A stretch of 64,000 nt of DNA from Chinchilla lanigera (lineage: Eukaryota; Chordata; Mammalia; Rodentia; Chinchillidae), in the NCBI RefSeq assembly GCF_000276665.1, contig NW_004955473.1, forward strand, positions 250,545 through 314,544, given 5' to 3'. How positions within the stretch are numbered: position 1 is the first letter of the stretch; each line of letters opens with the position of its first letter. The position numbers were made by a program, and so were the translations under genes. This document shows positions 1 to 11,148 of the stretch, piece by piece. Below the pieces are notes generated by a model, which made no database searches, had not been told where the DNA came from, and saw only the letters and a list, made by a program, of their open reading frames with translations.

Positions 1-390
1 GTCTGCTTGCCTGTGGACTTTCAGTTTGGTAAGATAAAAGCTTTCTTACATGGGGAAACGGATGTTGGTGAGAGAGGCTGACCTGACTGAGACAGGAACT
101 CCAAGATCATCCACTGGGGACTTTGTGGGAATGATACTCACAGACAACACACAAACCACTATAACCCAGCACTGCTGTATTCACTGACAAAAATGGTATG
201 CCTTTCCAGTGCCGGACATGCTTGTGTCTGCTACCATTTCCAGCAGCAGGGGCCTGAAAAAGAAAGCTGGTAGGGCTAATAGCAACAACCAAAAAACCAA
301 TAAACAAACAGCCTGGTTTCCCTAAAGTCACGAAAATAGTGGAGCACCAAGAGTCTCCAGATAGACTACTCTAAAGCCAAAGCCCAAACT
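1..390. other. Unique non-coding sequence
   Basis: I see no repeat family, RNA gene or convincing exon here. Open frames are short and show no recognisable protein features. Confidence 0.5.
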
Positions 391-468
391 CTTTTTATGT
401 TTTTGTGGAGCTGAAGATTGAATGCAGGGCCTACGCGTGCTAGGCAAGCATGCTGCCCCAGCTCGTCC
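391..468 (-). repeat. ID-like (dID) SINE, old copy
   Basis: Read on the minus strand this is a decayed tRNA-derived ID-type SINE: a GGGGC start near 468, a central part resembling CATGCTTGCCTAGCA, a weak B-box region and an A-rich end. Divergence is high and no target duplication is clear. Confidence 0.6.
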
Positions 469-536
469 CAAGCACTTAACTAGGAACTCTGCATTTATCT
501 AGCCCTCAGGGCCAGTTGGGAGGGTGTTATGATTAC

Positions 537-760
537 CAAAAACAACAGCAAATATTTACTGAGCTCTGGCCCTGTGATAGGCCAAATGCCAAGCACTCTA
601 CATTATTTCCTAAGTGAATTCTCACCACAAATCCATGGGGATAAGTATTATTATCATTCCCATTTTACAGCAGTGAAAACTGAGGCTTCAAAAAGTAGAC
701 TTAAGCCCTCAAGACCACATGGGTAATAAGTGGCGGGGCCATTGGGCTTGATTCTAGTTT
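537..760 (+). repeat. MIR SINE
   Basis: The order of motifs is that of MIR: a TTTACTGAGC-type segment, an AAGCACTCTACATTATTTCC segment, the core CCCATTTTACAG, then AAACTGAGGC and a GGTAATAAGTGGCGG-like end. It is an ancient mammalian tRNA-derived SINE in forward orientation. Confidence 0.85.
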
Positions 761-1080
761 AACCACGGTCTTTTAAGGGAATCACAACCAAGGGGAGGGA
801 GCAGAGTAGCACATGGGTCATTTCCTCTGCTCTCACCCAAAATCTACCTTTCTGATGGCCTAAGGACTCAGGTCCACTTCCTTGAACAGTGCTCTGCACT
901 TCCTGACACCTTCTAGCAATTCAGATCTTATTTGGGATTCCCACTCAGTTACCAAAACCTTTGTCACAGGCACACAGCACCCAGATAACTCATTCTGCAT
1001 TGCTACTTCTCATGTGTGAGGTTACAGAAACCAGTTTCAGTCTCTTGCTGATTTTGAAACAGTGCCCTAGTCTGTACATA
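761..1080. other. Unique non-coding sequence
   Basis: Nothing recognisable beyond ordinary mid-GC sequence between a MIR and a B1 element. Confidence 0.4.
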
Positions 1081-1242
1081 CTTTTTTTTTTTTTTTTGTC
1101 TTTTTGAGACAAGGTCTCTTTATGCACTTCAGGCTGGCCTTGAGCTCACTTTGTAGCCCAGGCTGGTCCTGAACTCGCAACAATCCTCCTGCCTCAGCCT
1201 CCCAAGCACTGGGATTACAGGTGTGCGCCACCACGCCCGGCT
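1081..1242 (-). repeat. B1-type SINE with internal duplication
   Basis: This is a 7SL-derived SINE on the minus strand. The T run at its left is the A tail. GGGATTACAG and CTGCCTCAGCCTCC mark the 7SL part. The segment with CAGGCTGG(C/T)C occurs twice about 30 bp apart, which is the B1 internal duplication. CCCTAGTCTG occurs on both sides as a probable target duplication. Confidence 0.9.
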
Positions 1243-1309
1243 AACACCCTAGTCTGAATGGCACCAGTGGAATATTTCTCCTTAACATCAGTTTAAGAGA
1301 AAGACCTTT

Positions 1310-1500
1310 CTGTTGCACATGCTTCTAATCCCAGCACCGTGGGAGGCTGAGGCAGTAGGATTACAAGTTTGAGCCCAGCGTGGGCAATTTAGGGACTTCA
1401 TGAGATGTTGTCTCAAAAAAAAAAAAAAATGTTTTTAAAGGGCCGGGGCTGTCACTCAGTGCAAAGGCTCTGGGTTTAATCCCCAGTACCGCTAAAACAA
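1310..1500 (+). repeat. B1-dID composite SINE
   Basis: A B1 monomer (CTAATCCCAGCAC, GAGGCTGAGGCAG) without the 30-bp duplication is followed by an A run and then an ID-like tail ending CTGGGTTTAATCCCCAGTAC. This dimer is characteristic of B1-dID elements of squirrel-related and some other non-muroid rodents. Confidence 0.8.
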
Positions 1501-2110
1501 AAGGATATTGACTGGCCTTGTCCCTATATCCCAGGAGTCTACTTTATTTGTATCCTGTAGACCTCTCCTTACTGCTTTCAGAATTGTGTGGTGTTGAATC
1601 GCCCGTTCTTGTCTGAGACATACGTCTTTGCTGTAAGTGATGTTTCTTTTGGTTCTTTGCTGCTTCCTGCACATCCCCCACAGCACCGAACAGAATGTGG
1701 AGCACACAGGAAGCAGTCAGTGACGGCTGATGGGGTTGAATTATGAACTATTGTCTCACGTTCGGGCTTTCCTCAAGGGCTTTCAGTGAGAACATTTGGC
1801 CGGGATGCCGTACAGACAGAACTGAATTAGGAAAATACATGCAATATATGTTAGCATCGCGGCTTCATGCTGAGTATTTCGCATTACCTAATGTTTTGAC
1901 TTCTTTTCAAGTCAGTTATTATCTAGTCTCACAAATATTGCTTTCCTTTTCATATTTTTTAGGTGGGAATTTTCTGCTTTTCCTCTGAATTTGGCCCCCC
2001 TGCCTCAAATCCCTGAGTGTGCTTTTACATCAGGCTGAAGAAGTCACTGTTGGGACCATGCCACAGTGACCTCATTTGCAACATGCGCCTTTTCACTTCT
2101 GTCTTCACCT
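1501..2110. other. Unique non-coding sequence
   Basis: No repeat or gene recognised. Short frames on both strands lack support. Confidence 0.4.
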
Positions 2111-2168
2111 CTTTCTTTATTCTCTCTCCCTCTCTCTCCCTCTCTCTCCCTCTCTCTCCCTCTCTCTC
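2111..2168. repeat. Pyrimidine microsatellite with 10-bp unit
   Basis: From 2121 the decamer TCTCTCTCCC repeats in exact register at least four times and runs into the assembly gap. With the CA tract on the far side of the gap it forms a compound microsatellite. Confidence 0.95.
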
Positions 2169-2330
2169 NNNNNNNNNNNNNNNNNNNNNNNNNNNNNNNN
2201 NNNNNNNNNNNNNNNNNNNNNNNNNNNNNNNNNNNNNNNNNNNNNNNNNNNNNNNNNNNNNNNNNNNNNNNNNNNNNNNNNNNNNNNNNNNNNNNNNNNN
2301 NNNNNNNNNNNNNNNNNNNNNNNNNNNNNN
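2169..2330. other. Assembly gap (162 N)
   Basis: A run of N lies between a TC-rich tract and a CA tract, so the missing sequence is very likely microsatellite. Open frames that cross it are artefacts. Confidence 0.98.
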
Positions 2331-2349
2331 CACACACACACACACACAC
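2331..2349. repeat. (CA)n microsatellite, right part
   Basis: About nine CA dinucleotides follow the gap directly. The real array length is unknown. Confidence 0.95.
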
Positions 2350-3613
2350 TAACAGCTGCATGTAGATGATAACAGCTCAAAGGTGACAGCAGAAATAGGA
2401 CACCCATCCCTTGCTATCTTTGTCACTTGCCCTGGAGGAGGGGAGAAGACAGGGCAGTCACACAGAACAAAACACATATATTTGAGGGCTCTAATGCAGG
2501 AGGGGATTCAGAAGAATCATCAGTTTTAACCTCATTTAGCCCCTTAAGAAAGTCAGCACCCAAGCCATTGCCAAAGCTTTGCCAGTCCTACTGCCAACAT
2601 GAAAACTCCTCTTAGAGTTGAAGGAGGAGGCCGCTGTTGTCTTCCTGACTTTGTATGCTGTGTCACAACCAGCGGGATCATAGTCCTGTGTTCTCAGCAC
2701 CCCGGCAGGGCCAGTGGGGAAGGGCTGACCCCCGCTGCAAAGGAAACAGTCGGCCGATCTGCCCATCTTCAGGGATGAGGTCTCCTCGAACTCACACATT
2801 TGATAAGTGCATATAGGCATCAATGTCTCCTTCAAACAGAAGTGCAAGTGAGCTGACCGCATGAGGGTGGACAAAGGCCCTTCTGCACTGCCCCGGCTCC
2901 CACCCCGGGCCTCTCAGCACCTGTGACTGTTTGAAACCTGCACCCTGCCAGCTTTGTTCCTCAGTAATCCCTGCTGAGGGAGTTTGGGCCTGCTCTCCAC
3001 AGCCACTTCCATCTGCACTTGGCTTTCATCTTGAGTCCACAGTTCTGGCAAAGGCCGACTTGTTCGAAGCCAGTGAGAGGAGTGTGCACATTCAAAATCA
3101 TCTGCCTGGGGTTGGAAGGAGTGGAAAATGGAAAACATGCTCAGCTTAGCGGCATCTCATTCTTTTGGAAAAATATGAAACCTCCACTGGTTTATTGTTT
3201 GTGGGCTGCCAAGCGTGTTCGTTTTTTTCCAAGACAGAGGAAATCATCTTTGAATCTCATTCTTAAGCACACACAAATTATATGCAGTGCTTCTCTCACC
3301 CACTAGAGAATTGCCAGATAAGGCGAGGTTAGGATTTGACTTATTATTGTTGTTGTTTATTCAGTGGGGTTACAACTGACCCGCTTTGAGTAAAAATAAG
3401 GCATTGGCCACCTCTCAGTACTCTGTGATTGGGTATGTCTATTCAGTACCCCAAACTTCCCGACAGTTCTCGTCCTGGAGATTTGGTATACCTTACCCGC
3501 ACTGCTACCCACTTCAACAAAAAGGAAAATATGAGAACTGAATGTTTGCTTCTTGCCTCTGGCATGTTATTCCAAGGAGTTCCCCTCACCTTGTTGGAGT
3601 GAAGGAAAATACT
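2350..3613. other. Unique non-coding sequence
   Basis: No repeat family recognised over about 1.26 kb. Open frames occur on both strands but overlap each other and none has clear exon borders. Could be intronic or intergenic. Confidence 0.4.
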
Positions 3614-3625
3614 AGGAGTGTATAC

Positions 3626-3722
3626 TTGTCTGGGGTATACGGGTGGTGCTGGGGTGGAACCCAGGGCTTCATGCATGCTAGGCAAGTGCTCTATCACTGA
3701 GCCCCAGCCCCAGCCCCAGCCC
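3626..3722 (-). repeat. ID SINE with flanking target duplication
   Basis: A minus-strand ID element whose 5' GGGGCT start is expanded to several tandem copies, giving C-rich sequence at 3702-3722 on the plus strand. It is bounded by AGGAGTGTATAC (3614-3625) and AGGAGTATATAC (3723-3734), a 12-bp target duplication with one mismatch. Confidence 0.85.
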
Positions 3723-3857
3723 AGGAGTATATACACTTTTTATTTGGTTAACAGGCCTTCCTACTGTGAAGAACAACTTAAACAATTAAGCCTCATCATG
3801 ACAGCCTGTGTTCACTCAAGGTGGTGGGTAATTGGAAACTATATTGCAGAATCCTAG

Positions 3858-4010
3858 ACTTTTTAGAAGAGATTTTTATTGAAATATAATATACTTCTAA
3901 AAATTTCACAAATCAACTTGATGAATTTTTTTACAAAATGAACATTCCCATATAACTATGTGCAGAACAGGAAACAAAGTATCTTTCCTGTATTACTATC
4001 TTGTTACTAT
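3858..4010 (-). repeat. L1M 3' UTR fragment, antisense, part 1
   Basis: The TTTTTATTGAAATATAAT start and the following sequence match the reversed 3' end of old mammalian L1 (L1M). It appears to continue after the LTR-like insertion at 4011-4444. Confidence 0.6.
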
Positions 4011-4444
4011 TGTAAAAAAAAATTACCACAGATTTAGTGGTTTAAAAACAACAGATAGTTATTCCCTCACAGTTCTTTGGAGGCCAGAAGTCCGGAAATA
4101 AGTTTCAGCGAGACTGTTTCCTCCAGGGGCTCTGAGGGAGAGTCCTCTCTCAGCTCTTCCAGCTCTGGTGGCTCCAGGCATTCCTGGCTAGAGGCTGCAT
4201 CACTCCAAAAATCTCTGCCTCTGTTTTCACACAACCTTCTTTGTCTTTCTTTTCTATGCTTTCCCTTCTCTTTCTTACAAAGACACTGGCCTTTGGATTT
4301 AAGGCCCACTCAGATGCTCTAGAATGGTCTTGTCTTGAAACTCAAATAATTACATTTGCAGAGCTCTTCCCAAACAAGGACATATTCACATCTTCTGAGA
4401 CGTGGACATATCATTTTGGGGGGGACCACTATTCAACCTCCTCC
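4011..4444 (-). repeat. MLT1/MST-like MaLR LTR, antisense (probable)
   Basis: Landmarks in order are AAATTACCACAGATTTAGTG, CTCACAGTTCTTTGGAGGCC, a purine/pyrimidine-skewed middle, ACGTGGACATATC and TTTTGGGGGGGACC. This layout matches reversed solitary ERVL-MaLR-type LTRs. The subfamily is uncertain. No internal retroviral genes are present. Confidence 0.6.
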
Positions 4445-4822
4445 ACCCTTCGTCTCCCCTCCTAGCCACTACCTTGTCAAAGTACCACTGTCTTAACCTC
4501 TAACAACACAGTTGCCAGCATTTGAACTTTGTATGAACGGAACCACACCGAGTGTGTGCTGTTTTATCTGGCTTCTTTTGCTCAACATCATGCTTGTGAG
4601 ATTTATCTACATGGTTGCTCGTCACCATCAACCTTTCATACTCTTTGCTGTATAGTATTGCATTGAATGGCATTATCACAATCATCCATTCAGCTCTCAA
4701 GGGAACTTTGGGTTATTTTCAGTGCTGGCTATTATAGTTAATGCTGGCATGAATGTTTCTGTATTTGAGGGTTGGAGTGCACATGCATGCATTTTCATTG
4801 CAAGGGCCCAAAAATGTGTAGA
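4445..4822 (-). repeat. L1M 3' UTR fragment, antisense, part 2
   Basis: GTATGAACGGAACCACACC, GGCTTCTTTTGCTCAACATC, a TCTACATGGTTG-like segment and the nearby GTATAGTATTGCATTGAATG are the reversed L1M 3' region in its usual order. This is a dead remnant that continues the fragment left of the LTR. Confidence 0.75.
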
Positions 4823-4852
4823 TGTTTAGCTTTGGTAGAAAATGACAAAGAG

Positions 4853-5003
4853 TAGCTGGGTATGGTGGCACACACCTGTAATCCCAGCACTCAGGAGGCT
4901 GAGGCAGGAAGATCACCACCATGTTTGAGGCCAGCCTTCAATACATAGTGAGTTCAAGACCAGCCTCAACTGCCTAGTGAGACCGTGTCTCAAAAAAAAA
5001 AGA
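4853..5003 (+). repeat. B1-type SINE with internal duplication
   Basis: AGCTGGGTATGGTGGCACAC start, CTGTAATCCCAGCACTCAGG, duplicated GAGGCCAGCCT/CAAGACCAGCCT segment, GTGTCTC and an A run. Forward orientation. Confidence 0.9.
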
Positions 5004-5469
5004 ATTATAGATTTTAAAACTTAGAATAAATCTTTGAGCTCAAGATGCCTTCCTTAAATAAATCTCAAGTAATACCAAATCTAATTCAAAGACCATGATT
5101 TCTCCAAGTCCTTGACCTTTCGAGTCAAGCTGATATTTTGGTATTTTGTCATTCTGGCTTGGGCACCCCATCAAAGTCCTGGGCCAAAATCATGCTGTAT
5201 TGCCTTTGTCAAACCACACAAGGGAAGAGGGCTTAGTGACATTGACCAAGGGGCAAGACAAGAAGCAAACTGTGTGGCCAAGGGTGTTAGTTGGAGTTAA
5301 TCGGGTTCCTCCCTGCAATTAGGCCTCGTGTTCACTCCAGGAGTCAGTTGGCTCGGCATGAAGTATCTCGGGCAGACTCATCCTATGTGGACAGAGGACT
5401 GAGAGATGCCTAGCAAAGACCATTATCCATGAAGATTTTTAGTTAGTTAGCTAATTAATTAGTCAGTTT
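5004..5469. other. Unique non-coding sequence
   Basis: Nothing recognised. A short TTAG/TTAA-rich stretch near 5440-5465 is probably the decayed tail of the adjacent SINE. Confidence 0.4.
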
Positions 5470-5534
5470 TAGGGATGGAACCCAGGGCCTTGGACATGCT
5501 AGGCTAGCACTCTACCACTGAAATCAGCTCCTGC
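5470..5534 (-). repeat. ID-like (dID) SINE
   Basis: GGATGGAACCCAGGGCC, ATGCTAGGC and CTCTACCACTGA are the reversed B box, middle and A-box region of an ID-type SINE. The copy is diverged. Confidence 0.75.
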
Positions 5535-6929
5535 AAATTTCATTTAAAGAAGTATCTGCTTCAGAAAAGAGTTCTTTCTTTTGGACCCTGAGCTATGAAA
5601 AGCCAAAAGCAGCTCAAAATCAAACAAAAAGACCAATTTAACAAGATATCCCCCACCCTACTGTGTTATTTTTTTAAAAAAAACCATTTAGTGTAACTAA
5701 ACCATTCCCTCATACAGTTCTTTCACCAGGAACTTCGGTTTCCCCAGGAAGAGATGAAAATAAACTGAATGTTTCATATCACTGTTCCCACGATTCTTAA
5801 AAAGTCATGTTTGTCTTTAGTAGCACCATATAAAACATCTCCTGTTGACAAAGAGTTGTTTTACTTTGGGATAATGAGGCAACAGAGTCTATAATGACAA
5901 ATTTTATGCACATTTTTAAACCTGAATTGTTCATACAGATTCCCAGGCATGTTTAACTGCAGCCATGCTTTCCCACATAATTATTTCTTTTAAATCTCTT
6001 AATTATTCCATTTTGCTGAATACCATCTGTCCTTACGAGGGACAACTATGTCTAAACAAATCAACAGGTTTTGCGTCAGTGTCTCAATATAGGGAAGAAA
6101 CAGCCCCCTAACTGTAGTCTGGCTCTGTGGTAGAAATGAAGAGTTCTAAATCCCACATTGGGAATGCCTCATCTGAAGCTCCCCTGGAAGCTAACTTTCA
6201 TAACTTGTGGAGCCCAAAACAAAGCCAAATGAATCTTGGAAAGGTCAGTGGGAAAGGGATTGGGGTGGGACTTTCCCAGAGAATGTTTGAGCCTTTGCCC
6301 CACGAGCTGTCTGGTCACCCGGACAGTTTGTCCTTCCCAGAGAGGGTGGGGAAGAGAGTAGAAGCCATTCTCTCTTGGTACCTGGGCCCAGGGGTGGGGC
6401 TAGAAACCTGGGATTTGCCCAGTTGGCCTGGAGTAGCCAGCTCACCCTGGGAACAAGCCCGTTTGAACCCCACAAGCAGTGTAGCTATGTGAAGAACCTT
6501 GGAGAACCAGCACAACATCTGTGGGAAGAAAACAGCTGAAGATTGTCTGCCTTGTGTCTCATTTTCTAGAGGACTGCTGATGCATTTCAAGTAATCAGAT
6601 CCTATGCACTGGAAAAGCCCTTTTCCCTGAAACCAGTTCCAGGCACGCTGGAGCTCCAGTGCTTCTGCTAAGGGCTTGCAGACGTTGCTGCTAGTACACC
6701 ACCTCTCAACAATAACTGACCTTTCTCCTTCTTTATTTTCTTTGTTCTCACCCTCCATCTCATGCCCCCCCATCTTAGTGCTCTCTCTATATGTTTATTT
6801 CATCCCACCAAGATGTGGCCAAGAAATCCTGGTGGCTTTCAGGGTCACAAAGGGGGTGAAGTCCACTGGTTTGATGATAACCAGGAGTTCTGAGAAATCA
6901 GACAGCCCCTGAAGATGTGCGTTCTCCCT
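5535..6929. other. Repeat-poor unique sequence
   Basis: I recognise no repeats. An open frame at 6127-6492 (+) and another at 6315-6773 (-) overlap each other. Neither has recognisable domains, so I do not call a gene. Confidence 0.4.
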
Positions 6930-6932
6930 CAC

Positions 6933-6970
6933 TGACTGAGTCAGCGTCACTCTCCGCTACTTATTTGCAT
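6933..6970. promoter_or_regulatory. AP-1/MARE-like site next to an octamer motif
   Basis: TGACTGAGTCAGC at 6933-6945 contains a perfect AP-1 core, TGAGTCA. Its reverse complement is close to an NF-E2/Maf half site. A perfect octamer ATTTGCAT lies at 6963-6970. The pair sits in repeat-poor sequence. This is motif-level evidence only; function is inferred. Confidence 0.35.
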
Positions 6971-7264
6971 TATTACATTGTCTTTCTACATGCTCACTTT
7001 AAAGCAGTTCATTGAAAGCCCATCAGCCTCCTCTTTCTGCTCATTAACTTGGATTTGGTTTGAAACGCAATCAAACGGGATCAGAATGAAGTAGAATAGA
7101 CTCTCCTTTCAGCTCCTCCACTTGATTTCCCATAGACCCAACTGACCGTGGTGTGGGCAGAGATTCCACATCTCCCTTCCCAGGCCCTTGCAATGTCAAG
7201 AGGAAGGGGAAAGGAGCAGGCCAGTGGAGGTGCGGAATGAGCAATGTTCCCAATCAGGTGGCAG
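6971..7264. other. Repeat-poor unique sequence
   Basis: The sequence from about 6971 to 7070 is AT-rich without any repeat signature and looks like a candidate conserved non-coding element. Nothing else is seen. Confidence 0.35.
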
Positions 7265-7272
7265 TGACGTCA
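7265..7272. promoter_or_regulatory. Full palindromic CRE (TGACGTCA)
   Basis: The 8-bp palindrome TGACGTCA is the full CREB/ATF site. It contains a CpG, which is often lost in mammalian neutral DNA. No promoter is evident around it. Confidence 0.4.
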
Positions 7273-10200
7273 GGGCACACACATTTCCTGGCCTCTCCGC
7301 TGGCCCCTGTCCAGAATTCCAGCGAGCTAATCACAAGTAAAATGTGTGTGCATGAATGTCAGGAGTGACTGGGGAGGCTCTGTGCTTCAGAATTAGCCTG
7401 TGGCATCCCTTTCTTCTAGCTGCCATTCAGTACTGGCTGTGCTAACCACACCAGTTAACACCCCAGATTGGCTTGGGACTGTGAATGGAAGGAAGGGAGA
7501 TCCCCGTGCACACAAGCAGCTGTCCCTTTGGTTAATTATTGGGATCCACAAGCCCATCCCCATTGCCAGGGCTCCAGTGTCGAGATGATGAAATAGGTGA
7601 TTAAGGGACTTGGAGGCCGGTCCACACTGCAGCTTTGTCTGGAGTGTTCCAGCGACAAGTGTTATTAGTCCACTAATCATAACATTGCCTGCAGTGGAAT
7701 CTCCTTGGGAAGGAATGGGGCAGCGCCTCCATGCCAGAGGGCTGTACAGCATGCAAATACTAGCACATCACAATTGGCTCTTCTGTGGGAAGGCAATTCC
7801 AACATCCAATTCAGGAAATAGGTCACCAGGCTGCAAGATGCACTGCTACTTTGATTTACTTCCTTATACTCTCACAATTTTTAGACACTTCCCTCTGCAT
7901 AGAGTCAGACCCCTCCTCTGCGTTTCTGACTTCTGGCACGCCACACAGGGAAGGATGTATGTAACTTGTGAACACAGAGGCATGAATTTTCTGTGGTCAG
8001 TCTTGCTGAGTCCACTGGCTTCTAGGAATCAGACGTGATGCCCTTCGAGCTACTCGTCCACTTGCCCTCTGGCACTGGGTCTCCCACAGGTCCGGGGCCG
8101 CGGTTTTGAGGGGCCTGCAGCTGTGCCTGCCAGACAACAAATGTTTAGTGAGATGATGAAGAGATACAAACGTGTTGGAGGGTGCCAGCGCCTTCTCAGT
8201 AATGAGCATAGCAAATCTTTGATTTCCAAGGATCTTGGGAGGACGAGATGTACTCATTTGGAGTGTCGCGCTGCCAGGCCTATTAGTACCAGCTGTTAGA
8301 CTCGGAGACCACCCCTGTTGTCAGGGATAGGGGCCCAAGCAGCCCTTTCTTGTACCCTATACCTCTGCTCACTTGGGGGAGGGGAGGCTCTGGGGCTCTG
8401 GCACCAGGCAGCTGCATCTTCTTTCCCAGATCAGTCTAGTGTTTCCCCCAGTTTCTCCTAAACCCAAGCAGTTGTCCACGGCCTTGGAGTGGGCAAACAG
8501 TACTTGTGAGTGCATCGGTATTGGCAGATTTGTCAGATAAATGATCTGACCCTGGGGATCTGAACTTATCCTGCCCTCTTTTTGCTCCTAACCATTTAAT
8601 TGCTGGGCGATTCTGGATTCAAAACATCTTCCTCGATCAGAGACGTATTCTAATTTATCGGGACATAAGTTTTGGGTTTCAGAGCACCTGTCTGGAGTTG
8701 CCATCCAAACCTGGTCTTTCAGGAGATGAAGACACTGCTGCTCCCGGACACTGGGGTGCTGTTGGAGGATTTTAAGAGGTCTTTTGGTGAATAAGATCAA
8801 GACTTGCTTGGTCTTTCTCTGTCTCTGTCTTTTTGAGTCTTTCTCCTTCTCCTTCTCTTCTCTTATTATTTAAGACCTACACAGGCAAATCGGGGAGGGG
8901 GAATCACTGTGGCAAAATCCCCTAGTGAATCTTCTACTTCTCTGAACTCTGGACTTGAGAAGAATTTCACTGCATTTTAAAATTCTAAGTAGTCAGTTTG
9001 TTTTCACCCTTCAGCTGAGTAGGTTTTCACCTTTTAGTTGTGTGTGGGTCTTTTTCCCACAAGATTTTGGAGCATAGGTTTTCACAATTAAGCAACTCAA
9101 ATCAAATTTGCATGCACAGAGCCACCACATGGTTATCGCATATAGTATAGGGATAGACAAAAGACACGACTCAAACATCACGGGAGCAAGCCCCTCAAAG
9201 CTGTTCGGCAGCCCCTGGGAAGAAGCTCTCATGTGAGCTGCGTCTCCACTTGATTGCCAGCTGGACTGCTTGCTAGTTGTGAGGCTATGCGAGTTCCTGT
9301 GCCTCCGTTTCCTACCCGGCCGATGGAAACACGAGTTCCCAGTCTAAGAGCCCTGGGGAGGTTAAAGGAGAAAATGTCAGTCATATCCTTTCTCAGCCCA
9401 GTCCTCGAAATCAGTGAAGTGGTCACAAAATATTGACTTTTCTCATTATAAAATCACCTCCTTGGCTTTGTCATCCCATTTCCTGTTTAGCAGCAACTGA
9501 AGGAGCCATAGGAACCACCCCCTCCACTGGCGTCTGGCTATTTTCGAGGCTCCATTTGGAATGGGATGGGCCCAGCAGTCCAGGGAGTTGGAGGGTGGGA
9601 GGGAGGCATTATTCTCCGGGTTGCAGCTGTGGCAGCCAGTACAGTATCCCCCACATGCCAGATGAATCAAGCTGAGGGCCAGATCTGGGCTGTGGGCCAG
9701 AGGTTCCCCACCCTGATTTATAGTGTGGACAGAGATGTGGGTGTTTTGTGAATATATTTTGATGATGATAAAAAAAAAAAAAGAACGAGGGGAAAAAAAA
9801 ACACCATTCCTTAAAAATGTGCTGAGGGAGGGAGGCTGAGGCCTATCTGCAAGATTAGAGCAGCCTGACTGTTAGCAGTAGCAACTCGTTAGGAAGAGGC
9901 CCCAGGAAGAGCAGCTTGTGAGAGGCAGTGCCCCTGAGAAGGCAGTGAATTGTGAATGAGGCCCCTGTATGCCAGCGACTGGGGGCAGATTCGGCTTGCT
10001 GGCCCCTCTGCAGCTGTGTAACAGGGGGCTCAGCCTGCATTTTAACCCCTCACGTCCCCAAGAGCAGATAAAGGGAGCACGCGGTTTGCTGGGCTCTGGG
10101 GAGGCTGTGAGTTCCTTGCTTGGGCAGCACTCCCGGTTATCTAGAAACAGTCTAGATTTGCCTTTGGAGGCAGGCTTAGGTCGTTACCAGTGGGCAGCGT

Positions 10201-10786
10201 ACAGGAAGGCTGACCTGGATGGAGTTTGGAAAAAAACAACAAAAAAAAACACCACAAAAACACATCAAGGATTTACTCTCAACCTTTAGCCCAACACATT
10301 TGAGAAAGCTCCCAACTCTTGGATGGAAATGAGCCTGCACTGCAGGAAAGGGGGACTCTGTTTGAAATGTCCCCCTCCCAGGCAAGGTGGAGCCAGGCAC
10401 AGCCTTCTCTCCTTTCCTCATGAAATGTCAGCCCAGGCGCCCTGGCTTATTGTATTCCATCTGGGAAAGCAGTTCACCCAGGTTTCCTAGGACCTAAACA
10501 GAGCTTTGAAAGCAAGAGATTTACTCTGCAGAGATGAGTCCACTCACAGACATTGTGCTGGAGCATGCAGCACATAAAATCAAGGCGGTCTGCAAATGCT
10601 TCTTTCCCAAGGGAAGGGCAGTAAACACTGTCATGCCAATAGCCTACGGTATCTGATAAGCGCAATCTGGTTCTTTCCCCTCGCCTCACACTCTCCCAGC
10701 ATTAGGTCTTCTGTTCAAAGCCACCCTCATCCTCCTCCCCAGCAGACCCCTCACCCCACCAGGCTCCTGTTTGCCTTTAAGTTTTT
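7273..10786. other. Repeat-poor, GC-richer unique block
   Basis: About 3.5 kb with almost no recognisable repeats apart from short A-rich tracts at 9770-9803 and 10228-10262. There are many short overlapping frames on both strands, none convincing. The density of unique sequence makes it the likeliest place for regulatory elements or undetected exons. Confidence 0.4.
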
Positions 10787-10948
10787 GCTTCTTCTGGAAT
10801 CTTTTTGCCCTCTGATAAGTGTAAGCCTCTCCATCCCTTTGCTTCTTCTGGAATCTTCTTGCCCTTTGATGAGGGTAAGCCTCTCCATCCTTTTGCTTCT
10901 TCTGGAATTCTCCTGCCCTTTGATAAGTATAAGCCCCTCCATCCTTTC
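10787..10948. repeat. 54-bp minisatellite, three tandem copies
   Basis: GCTTCTTCTGGAAT starts copies at 10787, 10841 and 10895, an exact 54-bp period. The copies differ by a handful of substitutions. As 54 is divisible by 3, a plus-strand frame across it reads as three 18-residue repeats and a minus-strand frame does likewise. This explains the long open frames here better than a protein would. Confidence 0.95.
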
Positions 10949-11088
10949 ACATGGCCAGTTCCCTGAGGAAATAGCCCCATATATCCCAGCCCACCCAGCC
11001 CACCCAGCCCTCAGTATTGTCCTGCTCGGGGCTTCGGCCACATATTGCTTGTGAGCACACCCTCCTGATCTCCAAATCTCTCTTCTAG
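10949..11088. other. C-rich spacer with short tandem repeat
   Basis: CCCAGCCCAC-type units repeat at about 10985-11010, giving six runs of three C within 26 bp. A pyrimidine tract then leads into the candidate splice acceptor at 11088. Confidence 0.5.
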
Positions 11089-11148
11089 TCCAGAGGAGCA
11101 AGAAAGCTTGACGGGTGAAGGACTGGTGAAAACGTCTGCAGGAGAAAG
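11089..11148 (+). other. Candidate 60-nt internal exon
   Basis: The left border is TCTCTCTTCTAG, a good polypyrimidine tract and AG, with a possible branch point CTGAT near 11065. The right border is GAAAG followed by GTGAGTCTCC, a near-perfect donor. Of the three frames only the one starting at the second base is open, reading PEEQESLTGEGLVKTSAGE. Length 60 is divisible by three, so inclusion would keep frame. I do not recognise the peptide. It could equally be a non-coding RNA exon or a chance pair of splice sites. Confidence 0.35.

Noticed and set aside
2017..2407. Several open frames across the first gap
   Set aside because: They are made of N positions and microsatellite sequence.
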